A program made the position numbers and the translations under genes. 64,000 nucleotides of DNA, taken from the NCBI RefSeq assembly GCF_001657485.1, contig NZ_LXFU01000053.1, positions 39,377 through 103,376 of the forward strand. The letters are read 5' to 3'. Below are positions 7,455-15,313 of this stretch, piece after piece. Source of the stretch: Rhizobium sp. WYCCWR10014. Lineage in GTDB: Bacteria > Pseudomonadota > Alphaproteobacteria > Rhizobiales > Rhizobiaceae. Numbering within the stretch: position 1 is the first letter of the stretch; each line of letters begins with the position of its first letter. The notes below the pieces were generated by a model, which saw only the letters and a list, made by a program, of their open reading frames with translations, ran no database searches and was not told where the DNA came from.

Positions 7455-7800
7455 GGCCCGAAGCCCTGGAGCGTGCCGTCCCAGCAGACTTCGCAGCCAC
7501 CTTCGTTGCAGCCTGCCTGGCTGCCTCCTTGCTTGCCTCTTCGAAGAACTCGCATGCGTACTCGAGGACGGACGTCTCGTCTTCCGACGACAGACCGAAT
7601 GGCGCGCACTGCTCCTTCATGGCCCGCAGGACCTTCTTCTTTAACGCAGCGACCGCAAAGGCATTCTTCGAAGCGAGAACCTCCCTCAGGCAGGTTATAG
7701 CGACGACCTCCAGGACGGTAAGCTTGCCTTGCACCTCACCCTGGGTCGGTATCGCGAAGCGTTCTCCGCCGCGCTTGCAGTCACGATCCATGATTAACAT
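7447..7800 (-). CDS. Conserved small protein of the low-oxygen operon
   Basis: A 117-residue protein of unknown function. It is largely helical by composition, with a central Ala/Lys-rich stretch (VAALKKKVLRAMKEQ) and a positively charged C-terminal tail (AATKVAAKSAGTARSRASG). The ATG at 7800 has GGAGGAGAG upstream. It overlaps the nuclease gene before it by 20 bp and the acetate kinase gene after it by 8 bp, so it is a firm operon member. It might be a nucleic-acid or polymer-associated accessory protein, but nothing diagnostic is seen. Confidence 0.65.
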   Translation of the reverse strand: MLIMDRDCKRGGERFAIPTQGEVQGKLTVLEVVAITCLREVLASKNAFAVAALKKKVLRAMKEQCAPFGLSSEDETSVLEYACEFFEEASKEAARQAATKVAAKSAGTARSRASGHG

Positions 7801-9415
7801 TGCCGTCTCTCCTCCCTTCGACCGCCGAAACATCTTCCGGGTCCAGTACACGTCGAAGCCTGCGCAGCACGACCGCGCGGCCCTTCTCGTCGGCGACGGA
7901 TTTCAGACGGTCGGACAGGTCCAGAACGAACCGCTGATAGTCGTTGTTCCAGTCGGACCTGCCGGGTACGACCGGCTTGATACGTGCGGGCGTCCTGTCT
8001 TCGATGAGGCGTGCACCCGCCGGTGAAAGCTCGTAGGCATCATCCAGCGACGGGCAGACGACCTTCGCGGAAACTTGCTTCGGGAGCCGGACGGACATCG
8101 CTTGCCGAGCGCTGTCCTCTCCATGGACAAGGAAGATCGCCTTCCGGATCGGTTCCCGACCGGCAACCCACGCATCCAGTTCGCTTGCATCTGCATGTCC
8201 GCTGTAGGCGTCGAGCGTGGCCATCCTGGCGCAGACGTGAATCTCCTCGCCCTGGATGCGGACGTCGGTCGCGCCTTCCTGCAGGATGCGGCCCAGTGTC
8301 CCCGCCGCTTGGAATCCGACAAACAGCACGGTGCACTCCGGCCGCCAGAGCCAGTTCTTCAGGCGGTGGCGGATCCGGCCCGCCTCGCACATTCCACTTG
8401 CCGCGATGATGATGTGAAAGCCCCGGACGAGATCGAGGGCCTTCGACTGCTCGGCCGTCTCGGTGAAGCGGACGTTCGGCGCGTTGAGCGCACGAAGGAA
8501 CGCCTTGCCGTGACCGAGGTCGGCCGCATGCTTCTTGAAGGCCTCGGTCGCTCGCGATGCGAGCGGCGAGTCAATCATGATAGGGCACCGCGGCACCTCT
8601 CCTTCGTCCATGAGGGCGACGAGATCGGTCAGCACTTCCTGCGTCCTCTCAACGGCGAAGGAGGGAGTCAGAAGGACCCCGCCTGGGCTATTCGAACTCG
8701 CCACCACTTCGCGCAGCCGGTCCCGTCGATCCTTCAGGGCGTACTCTTCCCGTTCCCTGTCCCCATATGTGCTTTCGCAGATGAGGTAATCGACCCCGGA
8801 AGGCGCCAAAGGGAGATTTTCGAACAGCTTGTTGCTCGCGCCGACGTCGCCGGAGAACAAAATTCTTGTCGCCCCGTCGGCGCCGGGCGTCTCGACTTCG
8901 ATCGATGCGGAACCCATCAGGTGTCCGGCATTCCAGTAACGGAACCTGACGCCGCCAACAGTCTCCCGCCGCTCGCCATACTCGACAGCGATGAACTGCG
9001 GCAGCATGCTGCGGGCGTCGTCGGCGGTATAGATGGGCTCCACCGTCTCTCGCGCCCTTCGACGATTCCTTCGGTTGAGCTGTCGGACCTCCGACTCCTG
9101 GATGTGACCCGAATCCTGCAGCATGATCGTGCAAAGGTCGATCGTTGCTGCCGTTGCAAAGATTGGCCCGCCGTATCCCGCCTTCGCAAGCTTCGGAAGC
9201 AGCCCCGAGTGGTCGATGTGCGCATGTGTGAGCAGCACTGCGTCGACCTTTTCGGGATCGAATGGGAGCGGCTTGTAGTTCAGTTCCTTTTCCGATTTGG
9301 ATCCTTGAAACATCCCGCAATCAACGAGAATGCGCCCCCCGGCCGTCTCCAGCAGGAAGCACGATCCGGTCACCGAGCCCGCGGCGCCGTGGAAGTGAAG
9401 GATCGGATTGGTCAT
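7781..9415 (-). CDS. MBL-fold, beta-CASP ribonuclease-like protein
   Basis: A 544-residue metallo-beta-lactamase/beta-CASP protein of the CPSF73-like group. It has the zinc motif LTHAHIDHSG (about residues 61-70), a further ligand region WNAGHLMGSAS, the SGDVG block, the beta-CASP region (LLTPSFAVERTQEV to ASGMCEAGRI) and a C-terminal YSGHADASEL histidine motif. The length is somewhat greater than usual because of a basic C-terminal tail. The family comprises RNA endo- and exonucleases; a role in RNA turnover under anoxia is an inference. It is the first gene of the operon with acetate kinase, and a perfect FixK box is centred 59 bp before its start. Confidence 0.85.
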   Translation of the reverse strand: MTNPILHFHGAAGSVTGSCFLLETAGGRILVDCGMFQGSKSEKELNYKPLPFDPEKVDAVLLTHAHIDHSGLLPKLAKAGYGGPIFATAATIDLCTIMLQDSGHIQESEVRQLNRRNRRRARETVEPIYTADDARSMLPQFIAVEYGERRETVGGVRFRYWNAGHLMGSASIEVETPGADGATRILFSGDVGASNKLFENLPLAPSGVDYLICESTYGDREREEYALKDRRDRLREVVASSNSPGGVLLTPSFAVERTQEVLTDLVALMDEGEVPRCPIMIDSPLASRATEAFKKHAADLGHGKAFLRALNAPNVRFTETAEQSKALDLVRGFHIIIAASGMCEAGRIRHRLKNWLWRPECTVLFVGFQAAGTLGRILQEGATDVRIQGEEIHVCARMATLDAYSGHADASELDAWVAGREPIRKAIFLVHGEDSARQAMSVRLPKQVSAKVVCPSLDDAYELSPAGARLIEDRTPARIKPVVPGRSDWNNDYQRFVLDLSDRLKSVADEKGRAVVLRRLRRVLDPEDVSAVEGRRDGNVNHGS

Positions 9416-9467
9416 GACAACTCCTATGTGTTGTCGGGCACTTTAAGGCACCCCGGACGACCGCACG

Positions 9468-9481
9468 TTGACGAAGGTCAA
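9468..9481. promoter_or_regulatory. FixK/FNR box (perfect)
   Basis: TTGAC-GAAG-GTCAA, centred 59 bp upstream of the beta-CASP nuclease start. It probably drives the nuclease-small protein-ackA operon. Confidence 0.75.
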
Positions 9482-9545
9482 AGATGTATTCGCGGCTCGC
9501 CTGACGGGCAATTTTGGGGAGATGCAGGCCGTCGCCAGGTTGAAT

Positions 9546-9559
9546 TGACCCAGCGCAAC
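9546..9559. promoter_or_regulatory. Near-consensus FixK/FNR box
   Basis: TTGAC-CCAG-CGCAA has a perfect left half and two deviations in the right half. It is centred 77 bp upstream of the BON protein start at 9630. The same variant right half (CGCAA) recurs at 20356-20369. Confidence 0.4.
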
Positions 9560-9629
9560 GGCAGAAATTTTGGACGGCGCATCATACCCCGCGGGGCCAA
9601 CAGGCTTCGGACCCCAACAGGAGGTAGAA

Positions 9630-10277
9630 ATGACGGACCTAAGAATCCAACAGGACATACTCGACGAGCTGGCGTTCGAACCCAGCATCGACGCCGCCCA
9701 TATCGGCGTCTCGGTGGAAGACGGCATTGCGACCCTCTCCGGTCATGTGTCGACCTATGCCGAAAAGCTGACGGCGGAGGACGTTGCCGCGCGGGTGAAG
9801 GGCGTCCGGGCGGTGGCTGTGGACATCGATGTGCGGTGCGTAGGTCACAAGCAGCATGCAGACGACCAGATCGCGTCGCGGGCGATCGACATCATCGCCT
9901 GGACCACGGCGCTCCCGGAGGGACCGGTTCATGTAAAGGTCGAGGACGGCTGGGTGACGTTGTCGGGCGAAGTGCGCTGGCAGTTCCAGAAAGCTGCCGC
10001 CGAACGTGCAGTCAGGAAGCTCGGTGGCGTGGTCGGCGTCCTCAATCTGCTGACGATACGGTCGTGCCCAACGGTGCCGGACGTCCGCCGTCGGATCGAG
10101 GACGCGCTGAAACGGAGTGCCGAAGTCGACGCCGGCGGCATCTCGGTGAAGGTTCAGGACGACAAGGTCGTCCTCGAAGGCGGCGTGCGCGCCTGGCACG
10201 AGCGCGGCGTCGCCGAACGGACTGCCTGGTCTGTTCCAGGCGTTGCCACCGTCGAGAACCACATCCGCATCAACTGA
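9630..10277 (+). CDS. Triple BON-domain protein
   Basis: A 215-residue protein consisting of three BON domains (about residues 4-70, 78-145 and 150-215), each with the VxxGxVxLxGxV core: VEDGIATLSGHV, VEDGWVTLSGEV and VQDDKVVLEGGV. No signal peptide is visible, so this OsmY-like protein may act in the cytoplasm. The ATG at 9630 has an AGGAGG box; an upstream extension to 9570 lacks similarity. A paralogue of the same length lies at 15314-15961. It is probably membrane- or envelope-stress-related. Confidence 0.85.
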   Translation: MTDLRIQQDILDELAFEPSIDAAHIGVSVEDGIATLSGHVSTYAEKLTAEDVAARVKGVRAVAVDIDVRCVGHKQHADDQIASRAIDIIAWTTALPEGPVHVKVEDGWVTLSGEVRWQFQKAAAERAVRKLGGVVGVLNLLTIRSCPTVPDVRRRIEDALKRSAEVDAGGISVKVQDDKVVLEGGVRAWHERGVAERTAWSVPGVATVENHIRIN

Positions 10278-10307
10278 AAAAGAGGGAGGGGTCGCGCCCC
10301 TCCCTCT
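10277..10307 (-). terminator. Strong rho-independent terminator between convergent genes
   Basis: An 11-bp GC-rich stem (AGAGGGAGGGG pairing with CCCCTCCCTCT, loop TCGCG) is followed on the minus strand by a run of five T. It terminates the Hsp20 gene; its stem may also protect the 3' end of the convergent BON transcript. Confidence 0.8.
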
Positions 10308-10355
10308 CTCCGCGCCCACCGTACGCCACCCCTCGGCGCAGCGGAGGGTTGACCG

Positions 10356-10865
10356 TCAGGCCGCCTTGACCGTGATCTTCTTGTCGTTCTTCTGCCGCTC
10401 GGGCGTCTTCGGCAGCGTTACCTTGAGAACGCCGTTGGAGAACTTCGCCTCGATCTTCTCGCTGTCCACGCCGCGCGGCAATTCCAGGCTCCGGTGGAAT
10501 GATCCGTAGCGCCGTTCGGAAAGGTAATAGTCGTTTTCCTTTTCCTCCTTGGCCTCGTTCTTCTCGCCCTTGATGGTGAGAACCCCGTCGGCGAGCGTGA
10601 CGTCAAGATCCTTGGCGTCGACGCCTGGAAGCTCGGCCGACAGCTCGAAGGCTTTGTCGGATTCAACGAGATCGACGGCGAGCATGCCGCGCGAGAACGC
10701 AGCCGGCATCCTGCTGAAGGCCCGGTCGAAGATCGACGGACTGCCGAAGTCGCTGAACACGCGGTCGATCTCGGACCGCAGGCTGTCGAGGGGCCACCAG
10801 CGGTCGACTGGCGCCGCCGGCCTTGCTTCGGTCTTAACGGAAAGTTTCGTTGCAGAGTCTGCCAT
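10356..10865 (-). CDS. Hsp20-family small heat shock protein
   Basis: A 169-residue ATP-independent holdase chaperone. The alpha-crystallin domain spans about residues 60-160: AVDLVESDKAFELSAELPGV, then VTLADGVLTIKGEK, LSERRYGSFHRSLELP, and NGVLKVTLPK ahead of the C-terminal ITVKAA tail. The start at 10865 follows GAAGGAG at 7 bp spacing; an ATG two codons upstream is too close to that site. A perfect FixK box lies about 88 bp upstream, consistent with induction in low oxygen rather than by heat alone. Confidence 0.9.
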   Translation of the reverse strand: MADSATKLSVKTEARPAAPVDRWWPLDSLRSEIDRVFSDFGSPSIFDRAFSRMPAAFSRGMLAVDLVESDKAFELSAELPGVDAKDLDVTLADGVLTIKGEKNEAKEEKENDYYLSERRYGSFHRSLELPRGVDSEKIEAKFSNGVLKVTLPKTPERQKNDKKITVKAA

Positions 10866-10945
10866 TGTCATTCTCCTTCTCTCAAGAATGCCGTCGTTCA
10901 CAGGCGGCGACGCGCACATAGAACAGTCCATCGCGTTCTCAGTCT

Positions 10946-10959
10946 TTGATCACCGTCAA
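10946..10959. promoter_or_regulatory. FixK/FNR box (perfect)
   Basis: TTGAT-CACC-GTCAA lies between the divergent hsp20 and the gene at 11072. It is centred about 88 bp from the hsp20 start and about 120 bp from the other. Confidence 0.7.
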
Positions 10960-11001
10960 ATCACCCTGGCTTTTGTCATTCGAGTTTCCCCGGACTGGCG
11001 A

Positions 11002-11015
11002 TTGACTTGGGACAA
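11002..11015. promoter_or_regulatory. Near-consensus FixK/FNR box
   Basis: TTGAC-TTGG-GACAA has one mismatch in the right half-site. It is centred 63 bp upstream of the ATG at 11072, the same spacing seen for several perfect boxes here. Confidence 0.45.
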
Positions 11016-11071
11016 GGCCCCAACTGCCGGACCATGCGAACATTTCCTCTCTATCGAGGAGGAAAGCCGTC

Positions 11072-11515
11072 ATGACATCGGGATATTGCGTCCGCCTGCT
11101 CCACTTGGACGATGCGCTGATCGCCTACAGCCTAATTCAGGTGGCGGCTCCGTGCTTTTCTGCCGACGATTGGGCGCAAGTGGTGGCGAACGCCGATCGG
11201 TGGACGCTCGTCTCGTTAAAGGATCCGGCAGGCTATGTGCGTGGGCTGGCCGCCTACCGGATCGGCGCGCATCCGATCGCCGGACGATTGATGGACGTTC
11301 CGATCTTCGCGGTGGCGAGCGTCATTGACGACATGACCATCACGGACCTCCTGTTCACCTCGCTTCGAAGGCGATCGGCGGGATGCGACTACATGCGGTT
11401 CTGGGCGCAGTTTCCAGGTGATTTCTCAGAGATGGAAAGTGAAGACCGATTTCGTCGGTGGGATCATGGCCTGATGTTCAGGATCGACCGGAAGCCGTCT
11501 CCGGCCTTGCTGTGA
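11072..11515 (+). CDS. Conserved hypothetical protein of the low-oxygen island
   Basis: A 147-residue soluble protein with a well-placed GAGGAGG ribosome site. The translation is evenly mixed hydrophobic and charged (LHLDDALIAYSLIQVA, then GYVRGLAAYRIGAH and VPIFAVASVIDDMTITDLL) in a pattern recalling a small acetyltransferase-like fold. No acetyl-CoA loop can be confirmed, so no function is assigned. The end overlaps the convergent response regulator gene by 38 bp. Confidence 0.65.
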   Translation: MTSGYCVRLLHLDDALIAYSLIQVAAPCFSADDWAQVVANADRWTLVSLKDPAGYVRGLAAYRIGAHPIAGRLMDVPIFAVASVIDDMTITDLLFTSLRRRSAGCDYMRFWAQFPGDFSEMESEDRFRRWDHGLMFRIDRKPSPALL

Positions 11516-12221
11516 AGAGATATCCGACGCCACGAACAGACTTGATCAGGCTTGGATTTGCCGCATCCGTCTCTATCTTGCGCCGCAGCCTGACGATCAG
11601 TGCGTCGATGGTGCGGTCGAAGCCGTCGCGGCCACGCTTGTGCGTCAAGTCCATCAGCATGTCACGCGTCATGACACGCCCTGCATGGGTGGCGAATACA
11701 TGCAGCATGTCGAACTCCCCCGTAGACATCGCCACTTCGTCCCCGGCCGGGTTCGTCACCGCTCTCCGTTCCACGTCAAGCCGCCATCCAGCGAAAAAGA
11801 GCACGCCTGCTTCCGGGGGTGCGGCTTCGTTGGAAACTGTGCGTCTCCGCAGGACCGTCCTCACGCGGGCGAGCACCTCCCGGAGATGGAATGGCTTGCC
11901 AATGTAGTCGTCCGCGCCGACCTCCAGACCGACGACGCGGTCCATGACATCGTCGCGGCCGGACAGCATGATGATGGGAACGTCCGACCCTGAACGGATT
12001 TCCCTTGCGAGCTGGAGCCCGTCGCAGTCTCCCGGCATGACGAGGTCAAGCAGAACGGCGTCGAATTTCGCCCCCGCCATTCTGGCGCGCATCTGCGAGC
12101 TGCTGCCTGCCACGTCGACGTCGAATCCCTCCTCGCCGAGATATTGCGCGAGCATTCTTTGGATCCGGACATCGTCGTCCACGACAAGTATGCGGGTCCG
12201 TCTGACAATTCCGCTCGTCAT
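11478..12221 (-). CDS. fxkR: OmpR/PhoB-family response regulator, FxkR-like
   Basis: A 247-residue two-component regulator: receiver domain at about residues 9-120 (acidic pocket VVDDD, phospho-Asp59 in LLDLVMPG, and GKPF lysine), then a winged-helix DNA-binding domain at about 145-240 (EFDMLHVFATHAGRVMTRDML and DRTIDALIVRLRRKI). It is transcribed away from a fixK-type gene, which is followed by a FixL-type hybrid kinase. That gene arrangement and the GTTAC repeats between them match the rhizobial FxkR system, in which FxkR receives the low-oxygen signal from hybrid FixL and activates fixK. The assignment of the symbol rests on that context. Confidence 0.82.
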   Translation of the reverse strand: MTSGIVRRTRILVVDDDVRIQRMLAQYLGEEGFDVDVAGSSSQMRARMAGAKFDAVLLDLVMPGDCDGLQLAREIRSGSDVPIIMLSGRDDVMDRVVGLEVGADDYIGKPFHLREVLARVRTVLRRRTVSNEAAPPEAGVLFFAGWRLDVERRAVTNPAGDEVAMSTGEFDMLHVFATHAGRVMTRDMLMDLTHKRGRDGFDRTIDALIVRLRRKIETDAANPSLIKSVRGVGYLFTARPETASGRS

Positions 12222-12237
12222 TCAGCATTCTTCGCTT

Positions 12238-12253
12238 GTTACGGATTGTTACA
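12238..12253. promoter_or_regulatory. K-box, probable FxkR binding site
   Basis: Direct repeats GTTACG-GATT-GTTACA lie in the 121-bp gap between the divergent fxkR-like and fixK-like genes, 90 bp upstream of the fixK start. The known FxkR operator is GTTACA-N4-GTTACA; only the last base of the first repeat differs. Confidence 0.75.
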
Positions 12254-12342
12254 CAATCGCACCAAGTCTTACGCTTCTCGCATTCCGGTGTCATCAGCGT
12301 TCGGTCAAATCCAGGCCACGCAACGGCAGATGGAGCCACGAC

Positions 12343-13077
12343 ATGCAAGCGGTATCAAACATCCATTCACTCGAACGGCCACTGTCGCATGGAATGATCG
12401 ACTTCGCCCCGCTGTTCATGCGCCAGACCGTCGAGACTGCCCAGTCGGGAACCACGATCTTCTTTGAGGGCGACGCCGCCCGGCACGTGTTTCGCATCGT
12501 GCGCGGGAACGTCCGCATATGCCGGTTCCTTCCCGACGGCCGCCGCCTCATCATCGGTTTTCTTGGTGCAGGCGACCTGGTCGGACTATCATTTCGCAAC
12601 CGCTACATGTTTGCAGGCGAAGCCATCGATGAGGTGGCCTTCACCCGGATGAACAAGCGGACGCTGGAAGAGGAACTGCAACTCGTGCCCGATTTCCGGC
12701 TTCAGCTCCTGTCGCAACTTCGCGACGAAATCTCCGCAGCGCAGGACCACATGCTCCTGCTGTCGCACAAGAACGCCGAGCAACGCGTCTGCACCTTCCT
12801 GCTGCATCGGCTGGAACGGAGCGAGGGACGGGACGGCCGGACGATCAGTCTGCCGATGGTCCGCGCCGATATCGCCGACCATCTCGGCCTGACGATCGAG
12901 ACCGTGTCGAGGACGCTTACCAAGCTGGTCGCCAAAGGCATACTATTGCCTGCGGACAAGCATCAGTTCAAAGTTGCGAGCCGGTTGGCACTGGCCCGCA
13001 CCGCCGACGAAGACCCGGACGACCTGTTCGAGGACGTAGACGCAGGAGCACGCTGTGGTGGAACACGCTACCAGTGA
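12343..13077 (+). CDS. fixK: FixK/FNR-type transcriptional regulator
   Basis: A 244-residue Crp/Fnr-superfamily activator: cyclic-nucleotide-binding-like barrel at about residues 25-120 (GTTIFFEGDAARHVFRIVRG), a dimer helix, and a C-terminal helix-turn-helix with RADIADHLGLTIETVSRTL, the E-xx-SR recognition pattern that reads TTGA half-sites. There is no N-terminal cysteine cluster, so it does not sense oxygen through Fe-S and depends on upstream signalling, as FixK proteins do. The ATG at 12343 has GGAG 8 bp upstream. It overlaps the hybrid FixL gene by 23 bp. Its expected targets are the FixK boxes listed in this window. Confidence 0.85.
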   Translation: MQAVSNIHSLERPLSHGMIDFAPLFMRQTVETAQSGTTIFFEGDAARHVFRIVRGNVRICRFLPDGRRLIIGFLGAGDLVGLSFRNRYMFAGEAIDEVAFTRMNKRTLEEELQLVPDFRLQLLSQLRDEISAAQDHMLLLSHKNAEQRVCTFLLHRLERSEGRDGRTISLPMVRADIADHLGLTIETVSRTLTKLVAKGILLPADKHQFKVASRLALARTADEDPDDLFEDVDAGARCGGTRYQ

Positions 13078-14974
13078 GACAGACCTGGACCGGATCGTGC
13101 GCATGTTCGACGGCTCCAATCTGATCGTCCACGGCTTCGATGGCGTCATCCAGCGCTGGACCTCGGGCTGCGAGCAGCTCTACGGGTGGTCCGCGTCGGA
13201 GGCCGTGGGAAAGGTGGTTCACGATCTTCTGGACACGCAATTCCCGGCGGACGTGGAGGAGCTTCGGACCGAAGTGCGTAACAACGGGTCCTGGACCGGA
13301 CAGGTGGGGCACCGGCGAAAGGACGGTGCCAGACTCACGATCGTGACGCGGTGGACCGTTCTCGAACTTGGGGATCCGGACACGCTCATCGTCCAGTCCA
13401 ACAACGACGTGACCCTCAAGCAGCAGGTCGAGGACGAGCTGCGGGAGCGGCAGGCACACCTCCAGTCCATCCTGGCCACGGTCCCCGACGCAATGATCGT
13501 GATAGACGACAAGGGTTGCATCGCCTCGTTCAGCACCGCGGCGGAAAAGCTGTTTGGATACTCCGCGCACGAGGCCATCGGGCAGAACGTCTCGATGCTG
13601 ATGCCGTCTCCGGACAGGGAGGCGCACGACGGATATCTGGATTCATACATTCAGACCGGACGCCGCCGGATCATCGGCTACGGGCGCGTGGTTGTCGGCC
13701 TCAGGAAGAACGGGACCACCTTTCCGATGGAGCTCTCGGTCGGCGAGGCGGTTGCCAGCGGCAAGCGGACGTTCACGGGCTTCGTCAGGGATCTGACGAG
13801 CCGCCACCGCATCGAAGCCGAGCTGCGGCAGTCACAAAAAATGGAGGCGGTCGGACAGTTGACCGGAGGGCTCGCGCACGATTTCAACAATCTGCTCGCC
13901 GTCATCAGCGGCAATCTCGAAATGCTGGAGGCCCGTCTTGCCGAACCGGGGCACTTGTCCCTGTTGCGGGAGGCGCAGTCCGCGGCCGACGACGGCGCCA
14001 GACTGACCTCGCAGCTTCTGGCATTCGGAAGGCGGCAGGCCCTCGCACCAAAAGAGCTGGACGTCGGCGCCCTGCTTGGAGAGTTTTCAGACCTCGTCCA
14101 GCGAACGCTCGGCGATTCCGTCGAGCTCCGGACGATCATTCCTGGACGGCGGCTGAGCGCAATGGCAGACAAGGCGCAGCTTCAAAGCGCGCTTCTCAAC
14201 CTTTCGATCAACGCCAGGGACGCGATGCCTGCCGGGGGCCGTCTGACGATCGAGATATCCGGCGTCGAGATCGACGCCGACTACGTCGGGATGTACCCGG
14301 CGATCCGCCCCGGCAGATACGTCCTCATTTCGGTCACCGATACGGGCACCGGAATGACATCCGAGGTGATGGAGAGAGCTTTCGAACCGTTCTTCACCAC
14401 GAAACCGACGGGCTCGGGAACGGGGCTTGGGCTTAGCATGGTCTACGGTTTCGCAAAGCAATCCGCAGGGCACCTGCAGCTCTACAGCGAACCTGGCGAG
14501 GGGACGACTGTGCGCCTCTTCCTTCCTCGCGCCGATGGTGGAAGGGATTCCCATCCGGACGAGCAGCAGGTCAAGGACGCCCCCTCTCCTGGCACCGAAA
14601 CCATCCTGGTGGTCGAAGACGACGCGAGAGTTCGCCGAGTGACGATCAGCCGTCTGCAGACGCTTGGCTACTCGGTGATCGAAGCCACGAACGGGATCGA
14701 CGCGTTGAAGGAGCTGGAGGCGCGGCACGACGTTGCATTGCTGTTTTCAGACGTCGCCATGCCCGGCATGAACGGCGACGAACTGGCCCGCAAGGTTCGC
14801 GAGCGCTGGCCGAGGGTAAAAATCCTTCTCACGTCCGGCTTTTCGGAACCCCATGCTGCGGAGAAGGAGATCGAAGCAGGCGCCGGCTGGCTAAAGAAGC
14901 CGTACACGGCGTCGGAGATGTCGACCCGCCTCAGGCTGTTGCTTGACGCGAGGCATGATGGCCATTCTGCTTGA
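13055..14974 (+). CDS. Hybrid FixL-type oxygen-sensing histidine kinase
   Basis: A 639-residue cytoplasmic hybrid kinase starting at GTG with AGGAG 6 bp upstream. Domains: PAS1 (about 15-120), PAS2 (about 133-250), HisKA with His275 in GGLAHDFNN, HATPase (about 370-492: NLSINARDAMPAGG, DTGTGM, GSGTGLGLSMV) and a C-terminal receiver with Asp566 (515-632). PAS2 closely follows FixL: DAMIVIDDKG, then FSTAAEKLFGYS, AIGQNVSMLMPSPDR, His191 (AHDGY, proximal haem ligand position), Arg211 (GYGRVV, the distal Arg that hydrogen-bonds oxygen) and TGFVRDLT. There are no transmembrane segments. It is the likely sensor for the neighbouring FxkR- and FixK-like proteins. Confidence 0.88.
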   Translation: MVEHATSETDLDRIVRMFDGSNLIVHGFDGVIQRWTSGCEQLYGWSASEAVGKVVHDLLDTQFPADVEELRTEVRNNGSWTGQVGHRRKDGARLTIVTRWTVLELGDPDTLIVQSNNDVTLKQQVEDELRERQAHLQSILATVPDAMIVIDDKGCIASFSTAAEKLFGYSAHEAIGQNVSMLMPSPDREAHDGYLDSYIQTGRRRIIGYGRVVVGLRKNGTTFPMELSVGEAVASGKRTFTGFVRDLTSRHRIEAELRQSQKMEAVGQLTGGLAHDFNNLLAVISGNLEMLEARLAEPGHLSLLREAQSAADDGARLTSQLLAFGRRQALAPKELDVGALLGEFSDLVQRTLGDSVELRTIIPGRRLSAMADKAQLQSALLNLSINARDAMPAGGRLTIEISGVEIDADYVGMYPAIRPGRYVLISVTDTGTGMTSEVMERAFEPFFTTKPTGSGTGLGLSMVYGFAKQSAGHLQLYSEPGEGTTVRLFLPRADGGRDSHPDEQQVKDAPSPGTETILVVEDDARVRRVTISRLQTLGYSVIEATNGIDALKELEARHDVALLFSDVAMPGMNGDELARKVRERWPRVKILLTSGFSEPHAAEKEIEAGAGWLKKPYTASEMSTRLRLLLDARHDGHSA

Positions 14975-15313
14975 CGGCGGGATTCCAATTCGGCGAAACG
15001 GGTCTCATTCGCGCTGTCGCTGTTGGTATACGCAACGTCGACCACGGTATCCGTCCTGGCGACAGATCCAGCTAACATCCCCGATCGGCCTTTCTGGACA
15101 ACAAGCTTTTCCTGACGCTCGCGACGGAGGCTCAGCATCGGCAAGTGCAGAATTTCGTTTCGAAGACGAGAGTGACGCGGCAGTCGGGTAAAGCCGAATA
15201 GACCGTCTGATCTTCAATCACGGGATTGGTAGCGTATGCGAGGGCGCTCGCAACGGCGCCCTCGCCGCTGAGCGGGCGGAGCGGCTAACGTCCAGCCGCT
15301 CCCAATAATTCGA
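14975..15313. other. Intergenic stretch with two strong hairpins
   Basis: No gene is supported. Two inverted repeats occur near the right end: GCGAGGGCGC with its complement at 15238-15265 and GGAGCGGCT with its complement at 15278-15302. They lie between the convergent hybrid kinase and BON genes. Neither has a clear T run, so they may act as mRNA 3' stabilisers or rho-assisted terminators. Confidence 0.55.

Noticed and set aside
8075..10369. A 764-codon plus-strand open frame.
   Set aside because: It lies antisense to the beta-CASP nuclease gene and then out of frame across the BON gene. Codon pattern and translation are not protein-like, and the opposite frames have strong family matches.
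14668..15217. Minus-strand open frames at the end of the hybrid kinase gene.
   Set aside because: Most of the length is antisense to the receiver domain, and the intergenic part has no family pattern.
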